Source of the DNA: Leptolyngbya sp. SIO4C5
GTDB lineage: Bacteria; Cyanobacteriota; Cyanobacteriia; Phormidesmidales; Phormidesmidaceae
NCBI GenBank assembly: GCA_010671965.1
Contig: JAAHIC010000237.1
Location: 1 to 6,875 of the forward strand
Length of the DNA: 6,875 nt
Direction: 5' to 3'
Below are positions 1-6,650 of this stretch, piece by piece. The translations under genes were made by a program, and so were the position numbers. The notes under the pieces are model-generated. The model saw only the letters and a list, made by a program, of their open reading frames with translations. It was not told the origin of the DNA and made no database searches. Position 1 is the first letter of the stretch, and every line of letters starts with the position of its first letter.

Positions 1-225
1 CTCTAGCAAGATAGTGACGCGTTGCTCAGCTTGCCCCACAAACTCATAGGCATCATAGAAGCTGCCATTGCTCAGCGTGTCATCCCGGTCCTGAAGCGCC
101 CCCTCGACCTGCAGTAGAGGCGGCTGCGGACGGGGAGTTTGTGCCAAAGCAGGGGCGGAATGACCCGACATAAGCATGGGCATAGTCAGCGCTAGCAGCG
201 TGATGACTTGTCGGCAGGGTGACAT
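1..225 (-). CDS. Secreted PPC-domain protein, N-terminal part (left copy)
   Basis: The gene begins at ATG 225 and runs off the window after 75 codons. Residues 1-28 form a Sec signal peptide: two arginines or similar polar residues, a hydrophobic core rich in L, T and M, and an Ala-Leu-Ala cleavage site at 26-28. The mature chain starts with a short proline-rich linker and then enters a beta-sandwich-like stretch (DDTLSNGSFYDAYEF, then GQAEQRVTILLE) typical of bacterial pre-peptidase C-terminal (PPC) domains, which often occur in secreted proteases and other exported proteins. The rest is missing, so a catalytic domain cannot be confirmed. A CAGAGG ribosome binding site at 235-240 sits 9 nt before the start. 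It lies on the same strand as the sigma/CHAT operon, 162 nt after the preceding gene with a hairpin between, so co-transcription is uncertain. It is a near-duplicate of the gene at 6651: 68 of 75 residues are identical. Confidence 0.8.
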   Translation of the reverse strand, partial: MSPCRQVITLLALTMPMLMSGHSAPALAQTPRPQPPLLQVEGALQDRDDTLSNGSFYDAYEFVGQAEQRVTILLE

Positions 226-280
226 AGCTGAGAACCTCTGGAGGGAAGAACGTTGGCAAAGCAAGCCTGAATAGAGCTGA
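1..280. repeat. Left arm of long inverted repeat (PPC gene 5' end plus leader)
   Basis: The reverse complement of this stretch matches 6600-6875. By hand alignment the coding part differs at about 22 of 225 positions (about 90% identity, no indels). The leader is less similar but shares CAGAGG, a GCCAA-GTTCT block and, at its far end, CAGCTCTAT (271-279 here, 6601-6609 on the right). Beyond that I see no similarity. The arm is cut by the window edge, so its full length is unknown. Confidence 0.85.
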
Positions 281-326
281 AGCCGAGCATGACAACAAGA
301 CTGTTTGTAGCATGCTCGGCTTCAGC
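276..326 (-). terminator. Perfect 16-bp stem-loop between secreted gene and PPC gene
   Basis: GCTGAAGCCGAGCATG at 276-291 is exactly complementary to 311-326, with a 19-nt loop in which ACAA (292-295) can also pair with TTGT (305-308). It starts 62 nt after the stop of the secreted hypothetical gene and ends about 50 nt before the PPC start, which is a good place for a transcription terminator or mRNA-stabilising stem. There is no real U-run on the minus strand after the stem (TCTATTC follows), so a classical intrinsic terminator is not proven. A mobile-repeat relic or a protein-binding palindrome is also possible. Confidence 0.55.
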
Positions 327-387
327 CTTTCAATCAAGACTATCTGCGTCGCCGCAAGCCTATGCAATATCGGAACCCCACAGATTA

Positions 388-1152
388 TTAGTGAGCTAGC
401 CCCATAACGCTCGACTGCTGACAAAAATCATGGCCAGCAATCTCATCTTTAAGCGCCTCTAGCTCAGCCGGTAACTCATCGGCTGTGTGGAGTTCGCGGA
501 ACACATCAGCCCACAAATCCTGCTCGGCAAGGAAATACACCCGCTGACTCAGCGCACTTTCCGGGTCATCAACCCCTGCAAGCTTATCTGCTAATGCAGC
601 CTCCAGTTCTTTCCTAGCCTCCTCATCTAGCGTCCGGAAAGTTGTTTCGCCGAAGACGAGTTCTTGGTCATCTGAGCCTTCTCGCGACAGCTTCCAGTAG
701 TAGGCACCTCCGGGTTCTAGGGGCATAGCCTCCGCTACATCGCTGTAGACCAAATGGCGATCTTCGGAAGAGAGTTCCTGGCTGAGTAAGATTTGGTGGT
801 TTCGAGAGTGAAAAACCTCCAGCCGCGACCATTCTCCCTGCCAGACAAACACCGGGTTCAAGCTCCAAACTTTGAGCGAACTGAACTCGTCGGTGTCTTC
901 GTCAATCAGTGCTCCTGGAACAACAGCACAGACAGTGGGTTGGTTACGAGCCCCACGTGAGCCACCGGGGACTTCCTTGCGTCGTAGCCTCTGCCAGATC
1001 TCACTCCAAGAGGCCGCAAGCTGGGTGGTTGCATCTTCTAGTGAAACAGTGAGGAAGCGTTGCTCAACGGCAGCATGCAAGGGTAGCGCAGAGGCAATAG
1101 CGATAGTTAGGGCGATCGCTCCTACGAGGTGTCGTTGTTGCTTGAGTTTCAT
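388..1152 (-). CDS. Secreted hypothetical protein, DUF928-like
   Basis: The encoded protein has 254 residues. The start at 1152 is chosen because AAGGAG (1162-1167) lies 9 nt upstream and a clear signal peptide begins there: basic residues MKLKQQR, a hydrophobic core at 9-23 and likely cleavage near A27. A longer reading frame back to 1242 would bury this signal peptide and has no comparable ribosome binding site. The mature protein has a GGSRGARN motif (63-70) followed by Cys75, a W..NPVFVWQG block (96-106), an L.PGGAYYWKL block (145-155) and a helical C-terminal part containing YFLAEQDLWADV (206-217). This layout resembles cyanobacterial DUF928 and related exported proteins, often found beside CHAT or CHASE2 genes. 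The family assignment is from memory of motifs and is moderate. No catalytic residues are recognised. It lies 151 nt downstream of the CHAT-CHASE2 gene on the same strand, so it may be an envelope partner of that sensor. Confidence 0.75.
   Translation of the reverse strand: MKLKQQRHLVGAIALTIAIASALPLHAAVEQRFLTVSLEDATTQLAASWSEIWQRLRRKEVPGGSRGARNQPTVCAVVPGALIDEDTDEFSSLKVWSLNPVFVWQGEWSRLEVFHSRNHQILLSQELSSEDRHLVYSDVAEAMPLEPGGAYYWKLSREGSDDQELVFGETTFRTLDEEARKELEAALADKLAGVDDPESALSQRVYFLAEQDLWADVFRELHTADELPAELEALKDEIAGHDFCQQSSVMGLAH
1112..1119. repeat. HIP1 octamer GCGATCGC
   Basis: Highly iterated palindrome of cyanobacterial genomes, here inside the signal-peptide codons of the secreted gene. Further copies lie at 1467-1474 (within the membrane region of the CHAT-CHASE2 gene) and 3893-3900 (within DUF1822, flanked by G and C to form GGCGATCGCC). 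It is useful mainly as a taxonomic marker. Confidence 0.9.
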
Positions 1153-1303
1153 TGATGGAGGCTCCTTATGAAGGGGAAAATAGGGGGAAGAAATGACTAC
1201 TGATTGATTCGATGCACCACAGACCTGGTCCTTTATCTCCAAGCATCACCGTTACACTCCTGATATCCGGAGAAGAGCAACGAGTGCCGGCTTTAACCGA
1301 AAT
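1153..1303 (-). other. 151-nt intergenic leader with a near-palindrome
   Basis: This is the gap between the CHAT-CHASE2 stop and the secreted gene. It holds CTCCTGATATCCGGAG at 1257-1272, a 16-bp palindrome with one central-half mismatch, starting inside the first 120 nt upstream of the downstream start. It then has a pyrimidine-rich stretch before the ribosome binding site on the minus strand. The gap is long compared with the tight spacing of the three upstream genes, so a separate promoter or operator is possible. I could not pick out convincing -35 and -10 boxes. Confidence 0.35.
1162..1167 (-). promoter_or_regulatory. Ribosome binding site fixing the secreted gene's start
   Basis: AAGGAG on the minus strand, 9 nt before ATG 1152. 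It supports the shorter protein with an N-terminal signal peptide over the 30-residue-longer frame starting at 1242. Confidence 0.8.
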
Positions 1304-3805
1304 TCAGATCGAACCATAGCTGGGTAAACGATACTCAGAGCCAGAGCGGTAAACCAGGTAGGCATATAGCCACAGCACCGCCGTAGGCAGAACAATTGGC
1401 ACGACAATTCCAGCCGCCCGGAAAATCTCAAGACACGCCAATCCATAGGCCGACGCCAGGACAATAGCGATCGCCCACCTCTGACGGTGCCAGGGGTGAT
1501 GAGAGATCAGCAACCGCAGCTCTTTGGCCAAGATTGCCATCAGCAAAACCATGAACAAATCGGGGATAGGATAAACCCGATGATCTGTCAGCAGGTGGTG
1601 CAGCATATAGGCATGGGCTTCGCCACCAGTGAAGCTATTTCGCTGCCAGACCGACAGGGCTGCCGGTAGAGGCAGTTGGTCGCTGTCTGACTCATCGATG
1701 CCTGCCTCCTCGTAGCCGCCGGGGACAATCAGCACAGCCATATCGGTTAAGTCCCTCAAGCGATTGCCCTCGCCTAAGCATTGCTCCAGCAGCTCGCAGG
1801 CCGAAATAGTGCGATAAGCCTTATCTGGTGGCAGCGAAAAGTCTAGAACAGGGTGGAACCAGGCTTGCAGGAACAGCTCCGAAAAGCTGGTAATGCCAAA
1901 CAAATGGTCGGGCGCAGAGGCAGCTGTTTGGAGCGGCAGAGACGCGGTGGTCTGCTCCCAGGAGATAGCAGATGAACCGGCTTCGCTTTGGACTAGAGGT
2001 GTCGTTGTCTGCGCCGAAGATGGCTCAGCATAGAGGCGAGCAACTTCATAGGCAAATGGGCAAATCAGCTCGTTAGAACCGCATCTTATGCTGCTGGCTG
2101 GCAAATCGAGCAGCGTGGGGTAAAAGTTGATATCGCCGTGGCGAGCCTGGTCAAAGTCGATGAGTGCGTCGCTGACAAATCCCTGGCGGGTGTATTCTGC
2201 CGTCTCAGTTGCATCGTAGGCAAAGACCAGTTGAGTCTGACTTTGAGCAGTCTGAGCGATGGCTTGTTTAAGCTGGGCTCGTTGCTCAGGTGTTGGTTCA
2301 GCTTCTGCATCATCAAGCAGATAATCAATGCCTACAATCGATGCATTTCGGTCGGTCAAGGCCTCGATGATATCGGCCAGATAATCTTGAGGTATGGGAC
2401 GAGGGTTTTCGATCTCAGCCACCGCGAGCGACTGAGGATCTATTTGTACAAGCAGGATGGGCGCTTCCACTTGGCTAGGAATATCACCTGTCAGCTGGCG
2501 GTAACGCGCTTGCGCCCAGAGCCGTCCATCTAAGAGCAGTTCTTGAACCGGCGGTAACAAACTCGCTAGCAAGCAAGCCGCGAGACCAATGGCTTCACCG
2601 CGCTTTGGCAGACGACGTTGGAAGCGATGGGACCAGCTAAAGGGCTGTATGCGAAAGAGTTCAGCGCTAGGATGACGAAAGAGGGAAGAGACCGCATAAG
2701 CGGAGGGATAGCGCAGTTTGTTGTCCTGCTGCTTGAGGTATTCGCAGGCATCAAGCAGCGCCTCGTGAACATCTTTATAGCCTGCCAAGCTGATGAGAAA
2801 CTGTTTGATGAACAGGTGAGCAACCCGGTCATGAATTGGCTCTCGCATGATGGCCACCTGACTGAGTCCCAGGTTAATCAGCGATTTGGCTAGGTCGAGG
2901 CCCTGACAGGAGTTGAAGACAGCAAACTGCAGGCCATTTTGTTTGGCAACTTTCAGCGAGGACTCAATATCTCTAATAGAGAGGGAAAGAGTGCCAGACA
3001 CGCGAATCTCACCGCCTGTGAGAGGCGATTCGTTGCTATGACCGACAAAAAAGAGAATATCCCAGCCTTTAGGGTTCTCAATTTTCTGACAAATTTTCTG
3101 AAGTAGTTCTGAAGAATTACCTTCTCGTTGACAATCAAACAGTTTCACTCTGGCAATGGATTTGAGTGAGGAAATTGCTTCAATATCTTTTTCAAGATTC
3201 AGCCCTTCACCACCGCCGACAATGGCTAGTATTCTGGCCTGGCGGCGAATAGGCTGAGTCACGTCATGGCGAATATTCTGAGGCTCCCGGGCAATGCGAA
3301 TTCGGCGAGGTATTCCCAGCTCTGTGCCAATTTCCCAAGTCTCCCAGGGCAGCCTAGCCAAGTTCAAGGGAGAACAACGCAAACAAACATCGACCCAGTG
3401 GGGTTCAACGCCAGGCTCGTGATGAACGGCTTTGGCAATTGCGGCTCGAATATCGTAGAGTTCGACAGACCTGAGCCAGCGGTGAAAGGTATCTAGCAGG
3501 CGGACTTCAGCTTCTACTAGATGCTTGCGGGGACTGCCAGCTGCTGGGATAGGTTCAGATGAGATCTGACCGCTGGTGACTTTTTCGCCCCGCAGCTGGT
3601 ATTGATCTTCCAAATAGGCATCGTACGGAGGTAGTTGCTGATAATAGCCTAAATAGGCATTGTGCCAGGCTTGGTATAGCGAGTCGAGGTCGCTGGGATA
3701 GTCAATCTGACAGGTTTGGCGCGGAGTCGCACCTCCAGAAAGCTCGAACGTACATCGATGGTCAATGCGCTGAATGCTGAGTTGAAATACACGAGGGAAC
3801 GTCAT
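1304..3805 (-). CDS. CHAT caspase-like protease fused to CHASE2 membrane sensor
   Basis: The encoded protein has 833 residues. The N-terminal part (about 1-190) has marks of cyanobacterial CHAT-CHASE2 proteins, such as LARLPWETWE (149-158) and RIRIAREP (168-175). The CHAT peptidase core (about 190-387) carries the expected catalytic pair: His256 in FFVGHS and Cys300 in FNSCQG, so it is probably an active cysteine protease of the caspase-like clan. A first membrane segment follows at about 404-424. The CHASE2 extracytoplasmic sensor domain comes next (about 425-745, with ILLVQIDPQSL at 450-460 and IVGIDYLL at 490-497), then three more membrane segments near 747-767, 777-793 and 799-819 and a short polar tail. 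The CHAT part should face the cytoplasm and CHASE2 the periplasm. There is no kinase, cyclase or phosphatase domain, so the protease is the only visible output. The start lies 3 nt after the DUF1822 stop with a strong GGAGG, so the two are probably co-translated. The ligand and substrate are unknown. Confidence 0.92.
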   Translation of the reverse strand: MTFPRVFQLSIQRIDHRCTFELSGGATPRQTCQIDYPSDLDSLYQAWHNAYLGYYQQLPPYDAYLEDQYQLRGEKVTSGQISSEPIPAAGSPRKHLVEAEVRLLDTFHRWLRSVELYDIRAAIAKAVHHEPGVEPHWVDVCLRCSPLNLARLPWETWEIGTELGIPRRIRIAREPQNIRHDVTQPIRRQARILAIVGGGEGLNLEKDIEAISSLKSIARVKLFDCQREGNSSELLQKICQKIENPKGWDILFFVGHSNESPLTGGEIRVSGTLSLSIRDIESSLKVAKQNGLQFAVFNSCQGLDLAKSLINLGLSQVAIMREPIHDRVAHLFIKQFLISLAGYKDVHEALLDACEYLKQQDNKLRYPSAYAVSSLFRHPSAELFRIQPFSWSHRFQRRLPKRGEAIGLAACLLASLLPPVQELLLDGRLWAQARYRQLTGDIPSQVEAPILLVQIDPQSLAVAEIENPRPIPQDYLADIIEALTDRNASIVGIDYLLDDAEAEPTPEQRAQLKQAIAQTAQSQTQLVFAYDATETAEYTRQGFVSDALIDFDQARHGDINFYPTLLDLPASSIRCGSNELICPFAYEVARLYAEPSSAQTTTPLVQSEAGSSAISWEQTTASLPLQTAASAPDHLFGITSFSELFLQAWFHPVLDFSLPPDKAYRTISACELLEQCLGEGNRLRDLTDMAVLIVPGGYEEAGIDESDSDQLPLPAALSVWQRNSFTGGEAHAYMLHHLLTDHRVYPIPDLFMVLLMAILAKELRLLISHHPWHRQRWAIAIVLASAYGLACLEIFRAAGIVVPIVLPTAVLWLYAYLVYRSGSEYRLPSYGSI

Positions 3806-3808
3806 CGC

Positions 3809-4918
3809 CTATACCTCCGGCTGAAATTCAAGGGCTGCAGACCAGGACTGCTCGCCACCTGCGGCAGCAATCACAATGTTGAAAACGTCATGGCGATCGC
3901 CTTTGACCTGAGCAAACAGGGCAGATCTGGGGTTCTCGGCGGCGAGGGTTTCACGGACTAATTCCACGCGGGGCTGCGAGGGGGTAATTTCATCGATGAC
4001 CAGAGATAAGCCAGGCGGAAAAGCCTGATCAGGCACAGGGCATAGAACCACAAGCAGCATCCAGTCTCCCGCTCTCTCAGATAAAGGCCACACAGCAGCA
4101 AACAGGCGGAGCGTGCGACCGGCTACCGTGATTACTTGGTATGTAACACCTGCCTCTGCTGGCAATGTTGGCAAGGCATTGTGCTGCAGAGCGGCAGTGA
4201 GCTGCTCCCGAACTGACGAGGTATCCCACCGCAGTGCCATAGCCGGAATGGGCTGCCAGCCGGTGCGAGGCAAAAGCTCGTCAGCCTGCCGCTGCAGCCA
4301 TCTGCCAGCGTTAGCCAGAGGCTGGCGAATGGCCTCCACCCGTGAGGGAAGCTCAGGCTGGGGAGCTACCGCAGTCGCTGGCAAGGTGATGGCACTGGGC
4401 GAGAGACATTTTAAGAAGAGGAGTAGCGTATTGATCTCAAAGTTGAGTTCGGCGGTAGGAAGTGGATAGGTCTGGTCGGCATCGGCGGAAAGGTCAGCGC
4501 AGAGACTGGCGAGTTGGCCATAGGGTAAAAAGCCAACTAGGCTGGCCACTTCAGCCTCTTCGTCAATAGCAATTGCTACATAGAAGTGAGCTGCAGTGTC
4601 TGGTTGATTGATAACAGCTTGAGGAATAGCCACTTCGTCATCAGCGAGGCTTGTAGGCATCAAGCAGACTCGAAATGGGCCAACCTGCAAGGACGCTGCT
4701 ATGTCTGCGGGGCTGCCCAGACGCTGACAAGATAAGCTAGGTTCTCGTCCCTGCAGCCAGCGCTCAAAGCCTTGCACAGCTAGCTGCTGCAAGCGGTAAG
4801 CCCAGCGCTCTTGGGCTGGCAGATGGGAAAGGTCAAGTTGGTCTGTATCCAGGGGGATAGCTTCGCGAGTAGGCTCTACGGCTATCCAGTTATCTAGCCA
4901 AGTGAATGGTGTCGTCAT
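3809..4918 (-). CDS. DUF1822 family protein
   Basis: The encoded protein has 369 residues, soluble, with no signal peptide or membrane segment. DUF1822 is a cyanobacterial family of unknown function. The marks seen here are an N-terminal helix-rich part with AYRLQQLAVQGFERWLQG (40-57), the conserved block EVAIPQAVI then HFYVAIAID and VGFLPYGQL (95-136), and a C-terminal beta-rich part with LRLFAAVWPLSE, LLVVLCPVP and PPGLSLVIDE (270-310) ending in FAQVKGD (335-341). The ATG overlaps the stop of the sigma gene by four bases (ATGA), so translation is likely coupled and the two proteins are probably made in matched amounts. It lies between a transcription regulator and a protease, so a role as adaptor, inhibitor of the sigma-like protein, or CHAT substrate is plausible. 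That is inference from position only. Confidence 0.88.
   Translation of the reverse strand: MTTPFTWLDNWIAVEPTREAIPLDTDQLDLSHLPAQERWAYRLQQLAVQGFERWLQGREPSLSCQRLGSPADIAASLQVGPFRVCLMPTSLADDEVAIPQAVINQPDTAAHFYVAIAIDEEAEVASLVGFLPYGQLASLCADLSADADQTYPLPTAELNFEINTLLLFLKCLSPSAITLPATAVAPQPELPSRVEAIRQPLANAGRWLQRQADELLPRTGWQPIPAMALRWDTSSVREQLTAALQHNALPTLPAEAGVTYQVITVAGRTLRLFAAVWPLSERAGDWMLLVVLCPVPDQAFPPGLSLVIDEITPSQPRVELVRETLAAENPRSALFAQVKGDRHDVFNIVIAAAGGEQSWSAALEFQPEV
3814..3818 (-). promoter_or_regulatory. Strong GGAGG ribosome binding site inside the DUF1822 3' end
   Basis: GGAGG lies in the last codons of DUF1822 (Pro-Glu-Val-stop), 8 nt before the CHAT-CHASE2 ATG at 3805. It is the best Shine-Dalgarno match in the operon and suggests efficient, coupled translation of the protease-sensor. 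Confidence 0.8.
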
Positions 4919-6288
4919 GATCGGTTTCTCCGGGCGGTGGCACAGTGACAGAGTTGGGTCGCGTAAGCACTCGTCATCTGCCGGTGCTTGCTGGTGTAGC
5001 CTTCTCGCTGGTCGGCAGCAATGAGGCCCTCAACATAGGGTTCTAGGAAAGCGGAAATTTGCTGGTCGAGCCTTTGCAAGCGAGCTGGAGATTGAGCGGC
5101 TGTAGCCAAGGCGCAAACCCGCTGGAGTAGACAGTCCAGCACCTGGCGGCGGATATCGGCTTGCAGATCGTCTCGTTTTAGCAGCCGGCTAACGCTGGGC
5201 TGATCTCGCAGACCAACAACGGCCGCAATCTCTTTCATCGGCTGGCTTTCGCAGTAAAACAGCGTTAGCGCCTGCAGGAACTGATCGGCTTTAGTCGCTC
5301 CCTTACGTTTTTGCTGCAGGTGGACTAATCGCTGCTCAACCGTCTGCTCAACGGCTTGAACCAGGCAAGGCTGACAGTAGCTCTCTAAAAGTTCTTCAAC
5401 AGCCCGGTCGGGAGTAACCGCTGAGGTAGCAGTCTTCGGGGAGGAAGGGCCGCGGCAGCGGTCTTGGCGCACATATTGAGCTAGCTGTTTCAGCCGTCTG
5501 CGGAGGGTGGGGGCGTCTGCTGGTGTCGGCAGTGAGAGGCTGTGGCTGATCTGAAGTAACTGTTGTTCGGTTGGGGCCGGGTAGGGGCGGCGGCTGGGAT
5601 TGGCCTGACGCTGCTCATCGAGTTGGGTGCGATAGACGTTATGGAAGGCCGTGAGAAGCTGGATGTGGGCTTCAATTTCGGCAGTCGTGCAGTTCGCCGC
5701 AGTCAGAAGGCGTTGAAGTTTACCTAGGCGGATGCGGCACAGCAGTTGCCAGTCAGTCTCTAAGACGATGCCATGTTCTCGCAAAAACCGCTTGACGGCG
5801 CGGCTGCCCTGAAAGCGAGTGGTACACCAGGTGGCCAGGCTGCCTTTATCCGGGTCGAAGCTGGTGAGGATTTTCGTAATCAGCGGGTCGTAGAACTCTC
5901 GGTCAGTTTCTTCCTGGGTAGGGGATGAAGCGAGAGGCGACTCGAAGACACAGCAGAATAGCTCAATGGCAGTGAAGGGAGTTTGAGCGATGAGGCCATT
6001 GGGATTGAACTGGCCCCGACCAAACCGACTGGCGAGGGTAAGGCAGCGCTGATGCAGGACGTGGGTGATGAAGTTGCGCAGACAGGCTTCTGCCAGCGCT
6101 TGATCTGGGGAGGAGCTGCAGTAGGCTGTCATTAAACGCTGCTGCAATGTCCGCTCAGAGGGACTGTCTGAGTCTAGTTCGGCCTCTAGGCGACGGAGAA
6201 AGGCTTGGGCTGCAGGCTGGACAAGCCGCTTGATATCTCCGCCACTGGTTAAGCGGATTTGTTGCCAATAGGGGGCGCGATCTTCCAT
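4915..6288 (-). CDS. Atypical sigma-70-like transcription regulator
   Basis: The encoded protein has 457 residues, much longer than ECF sigma factors (about 200). A central segment resembles sigma region 2: FYDPLITKIL, FDPDKGSLATW and FLREHGIVL spread over 132-176. Near the C-terminus, about 335-375, a helix-turn-helix like sigma region 4 is visible (FLQALTLFY, then MKEIAAVVGL and PSVSRLLKRDDL). Long helical linkers and a basic C-terminal tail surround these. Proteins of this kind are annotated as sigma-70 family in many cyanobacteria and commonly precede DUF1822 genes. True sigma activity is not certain, and it could be another helix-turn-helix regulator. The start at 6288 has only a weak ribosome binding site (GAG about 14 nt upstream). 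It is the first gene of the operon and overlaps DUF1822 by 4 nt. A CxxC pair (YCQPCL, 304-309) is visible, but its meaning is unclear. Confidence 0.75.
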   Translation of the reverse strand: MEDRAPYWQQIRLTSGGDIKRLVQPAAQAFLRRLEAELDSDSPSERTLQQRLMTAYCSSSPDQALAEACLRNFITHVLHQRCLTLASRFGRGQFNPNGLIAQTPFTAIELFCCVFESPLASSPTQEETDREFYDPLITKILTSFDPDKGSLATWCTTRFQGSRAVKRFLREHGIVLETDWQLLCRIRLGKLQRLLTAANCTTAEIEAHIQLLTAFHNVYRTQLDEQRQANPSRRPYPAPTEQQLLQISHSLSLPTPADAPTLRRRLKQLAQYVRQDRCRGPSSPKTATSAVTPDRAVEELLESYCQPCLVQAVEQTVEQRLVHLQQKRKGATKADQFLQALTLFYCESQPMKEIAAVVGLRDQPSVSRLLKRDDLQADIRRQVLDCLLQRVCALATAAQSPARLQRLDQQISAFLEPYVEGLIAADQREGYTSKHRQMTSAYATQLCHCATARRNRS

Positions 6289-6650
6289 CGTTGCTGCTCT
6301 TGAGCGTTTACCTCAGCTTGCGAACCATGCTATCGTCCGCGGCAATCATCCAGGTCTATCCGCGCTGTGATGACCCTATGCATTTTTGATTAAATGAGGC
6401 GCTGGAATTGGCCCGCGGCTACTAAGAAAGAAAACATTACTGGCGAGGAGTTGGTGGCGGCGGATAGAAAGGAGAAAGAAAGGCTTTGCAGCTTTCGGTC
6501 AGGTGACTGTGCATAGGCTAGCCCTGGCACAGATAGAGCTGATTGAAAAGCGTAGAGTGCTGATGCGGCAGTCGCCACAATAGCAGGGCCGATTGGATCT
6601 CAGCTCTATCTTTCTATCGCCAATGTTCTCCCCTACAGAGGTTTCTAGCT
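6289..6650. promoter_or_regulatory. Divergent intergenic region between sigma-like gene and right PPC gene
   Basis: These 362 bases have no convincing gene and must hold the promoters of two divergent units. The middle (about 6422-6482) is purine-rich on the plus strand. A weak plus-strand promoter candidate is TTGGAT (6593-6598) with TATCGC 16 nt later, but its -35 is not conserved in the left PPC copy. For the minus strand no clear pair of boxes is seen. A 12-bp inverted repeat lies at 6531-6611. Confidence 0.5.
6531..6611. repeat. 12-bp inverted repeat upstream of right PPC gene
   Basis: AGATAGAGCTGA at 6531-6542 is exactly complementary to 6600-6611, with 57 nt between. The right-hand arm overlaps the CAGCTCTAT element shared with the leader of the left PPC copy. 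It could be a paired regulator-binding site or a long-range stem in the leader RNA, since it ends about 40 nt before the start codon. Confidence 0.4.

Noticed and set aside
80..424. Minus-strand 114-codon frame covering the hairpin and the PPC gene start
   Set aside because: It runs in another frame of the PPC gene, which has its own ribosome binding site, signal peptide and a conserved duplicate. The frame's own translation has no family features.
1153..1242. 30-codon N-terminal extension of the secreted hypothetical protein
   Set aside because: The internal ATG at 1152 has a good AAGGAG and begins a clear signal peptide. The extension lacks both.
2138..2533. Plus-strand 131-codon frame inside the CHAT-CHASE2 gene, and similar plus-strand frames at 872-1171, 2618-2893 and 4113-4469
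   Set aside because: They lie opposite well-supported genes, show no domain or ribosome binding site, and are expected by chance at this base composition.
1304..6288. A CRISPR-linked (Craspase-type) CHAT system
   Set aside because: No repeat-spacer array, Cas protein or TPR repeats are visible. The CHAT domain is fused to CHASE2, so only the sigma-plus-protease logic is used as an analogy.
6390..6578. Minus-strand 62-codon frame with a GTG start and an export-like GLAYAQ segment upstream of the sigma-like gene
   Set aside because: There is no ribosome binding site before the GTG, no basic N-terminus ahead of the hydrophobic part, and no recognisable family. It is more likely part of the intergenic regulatory region.
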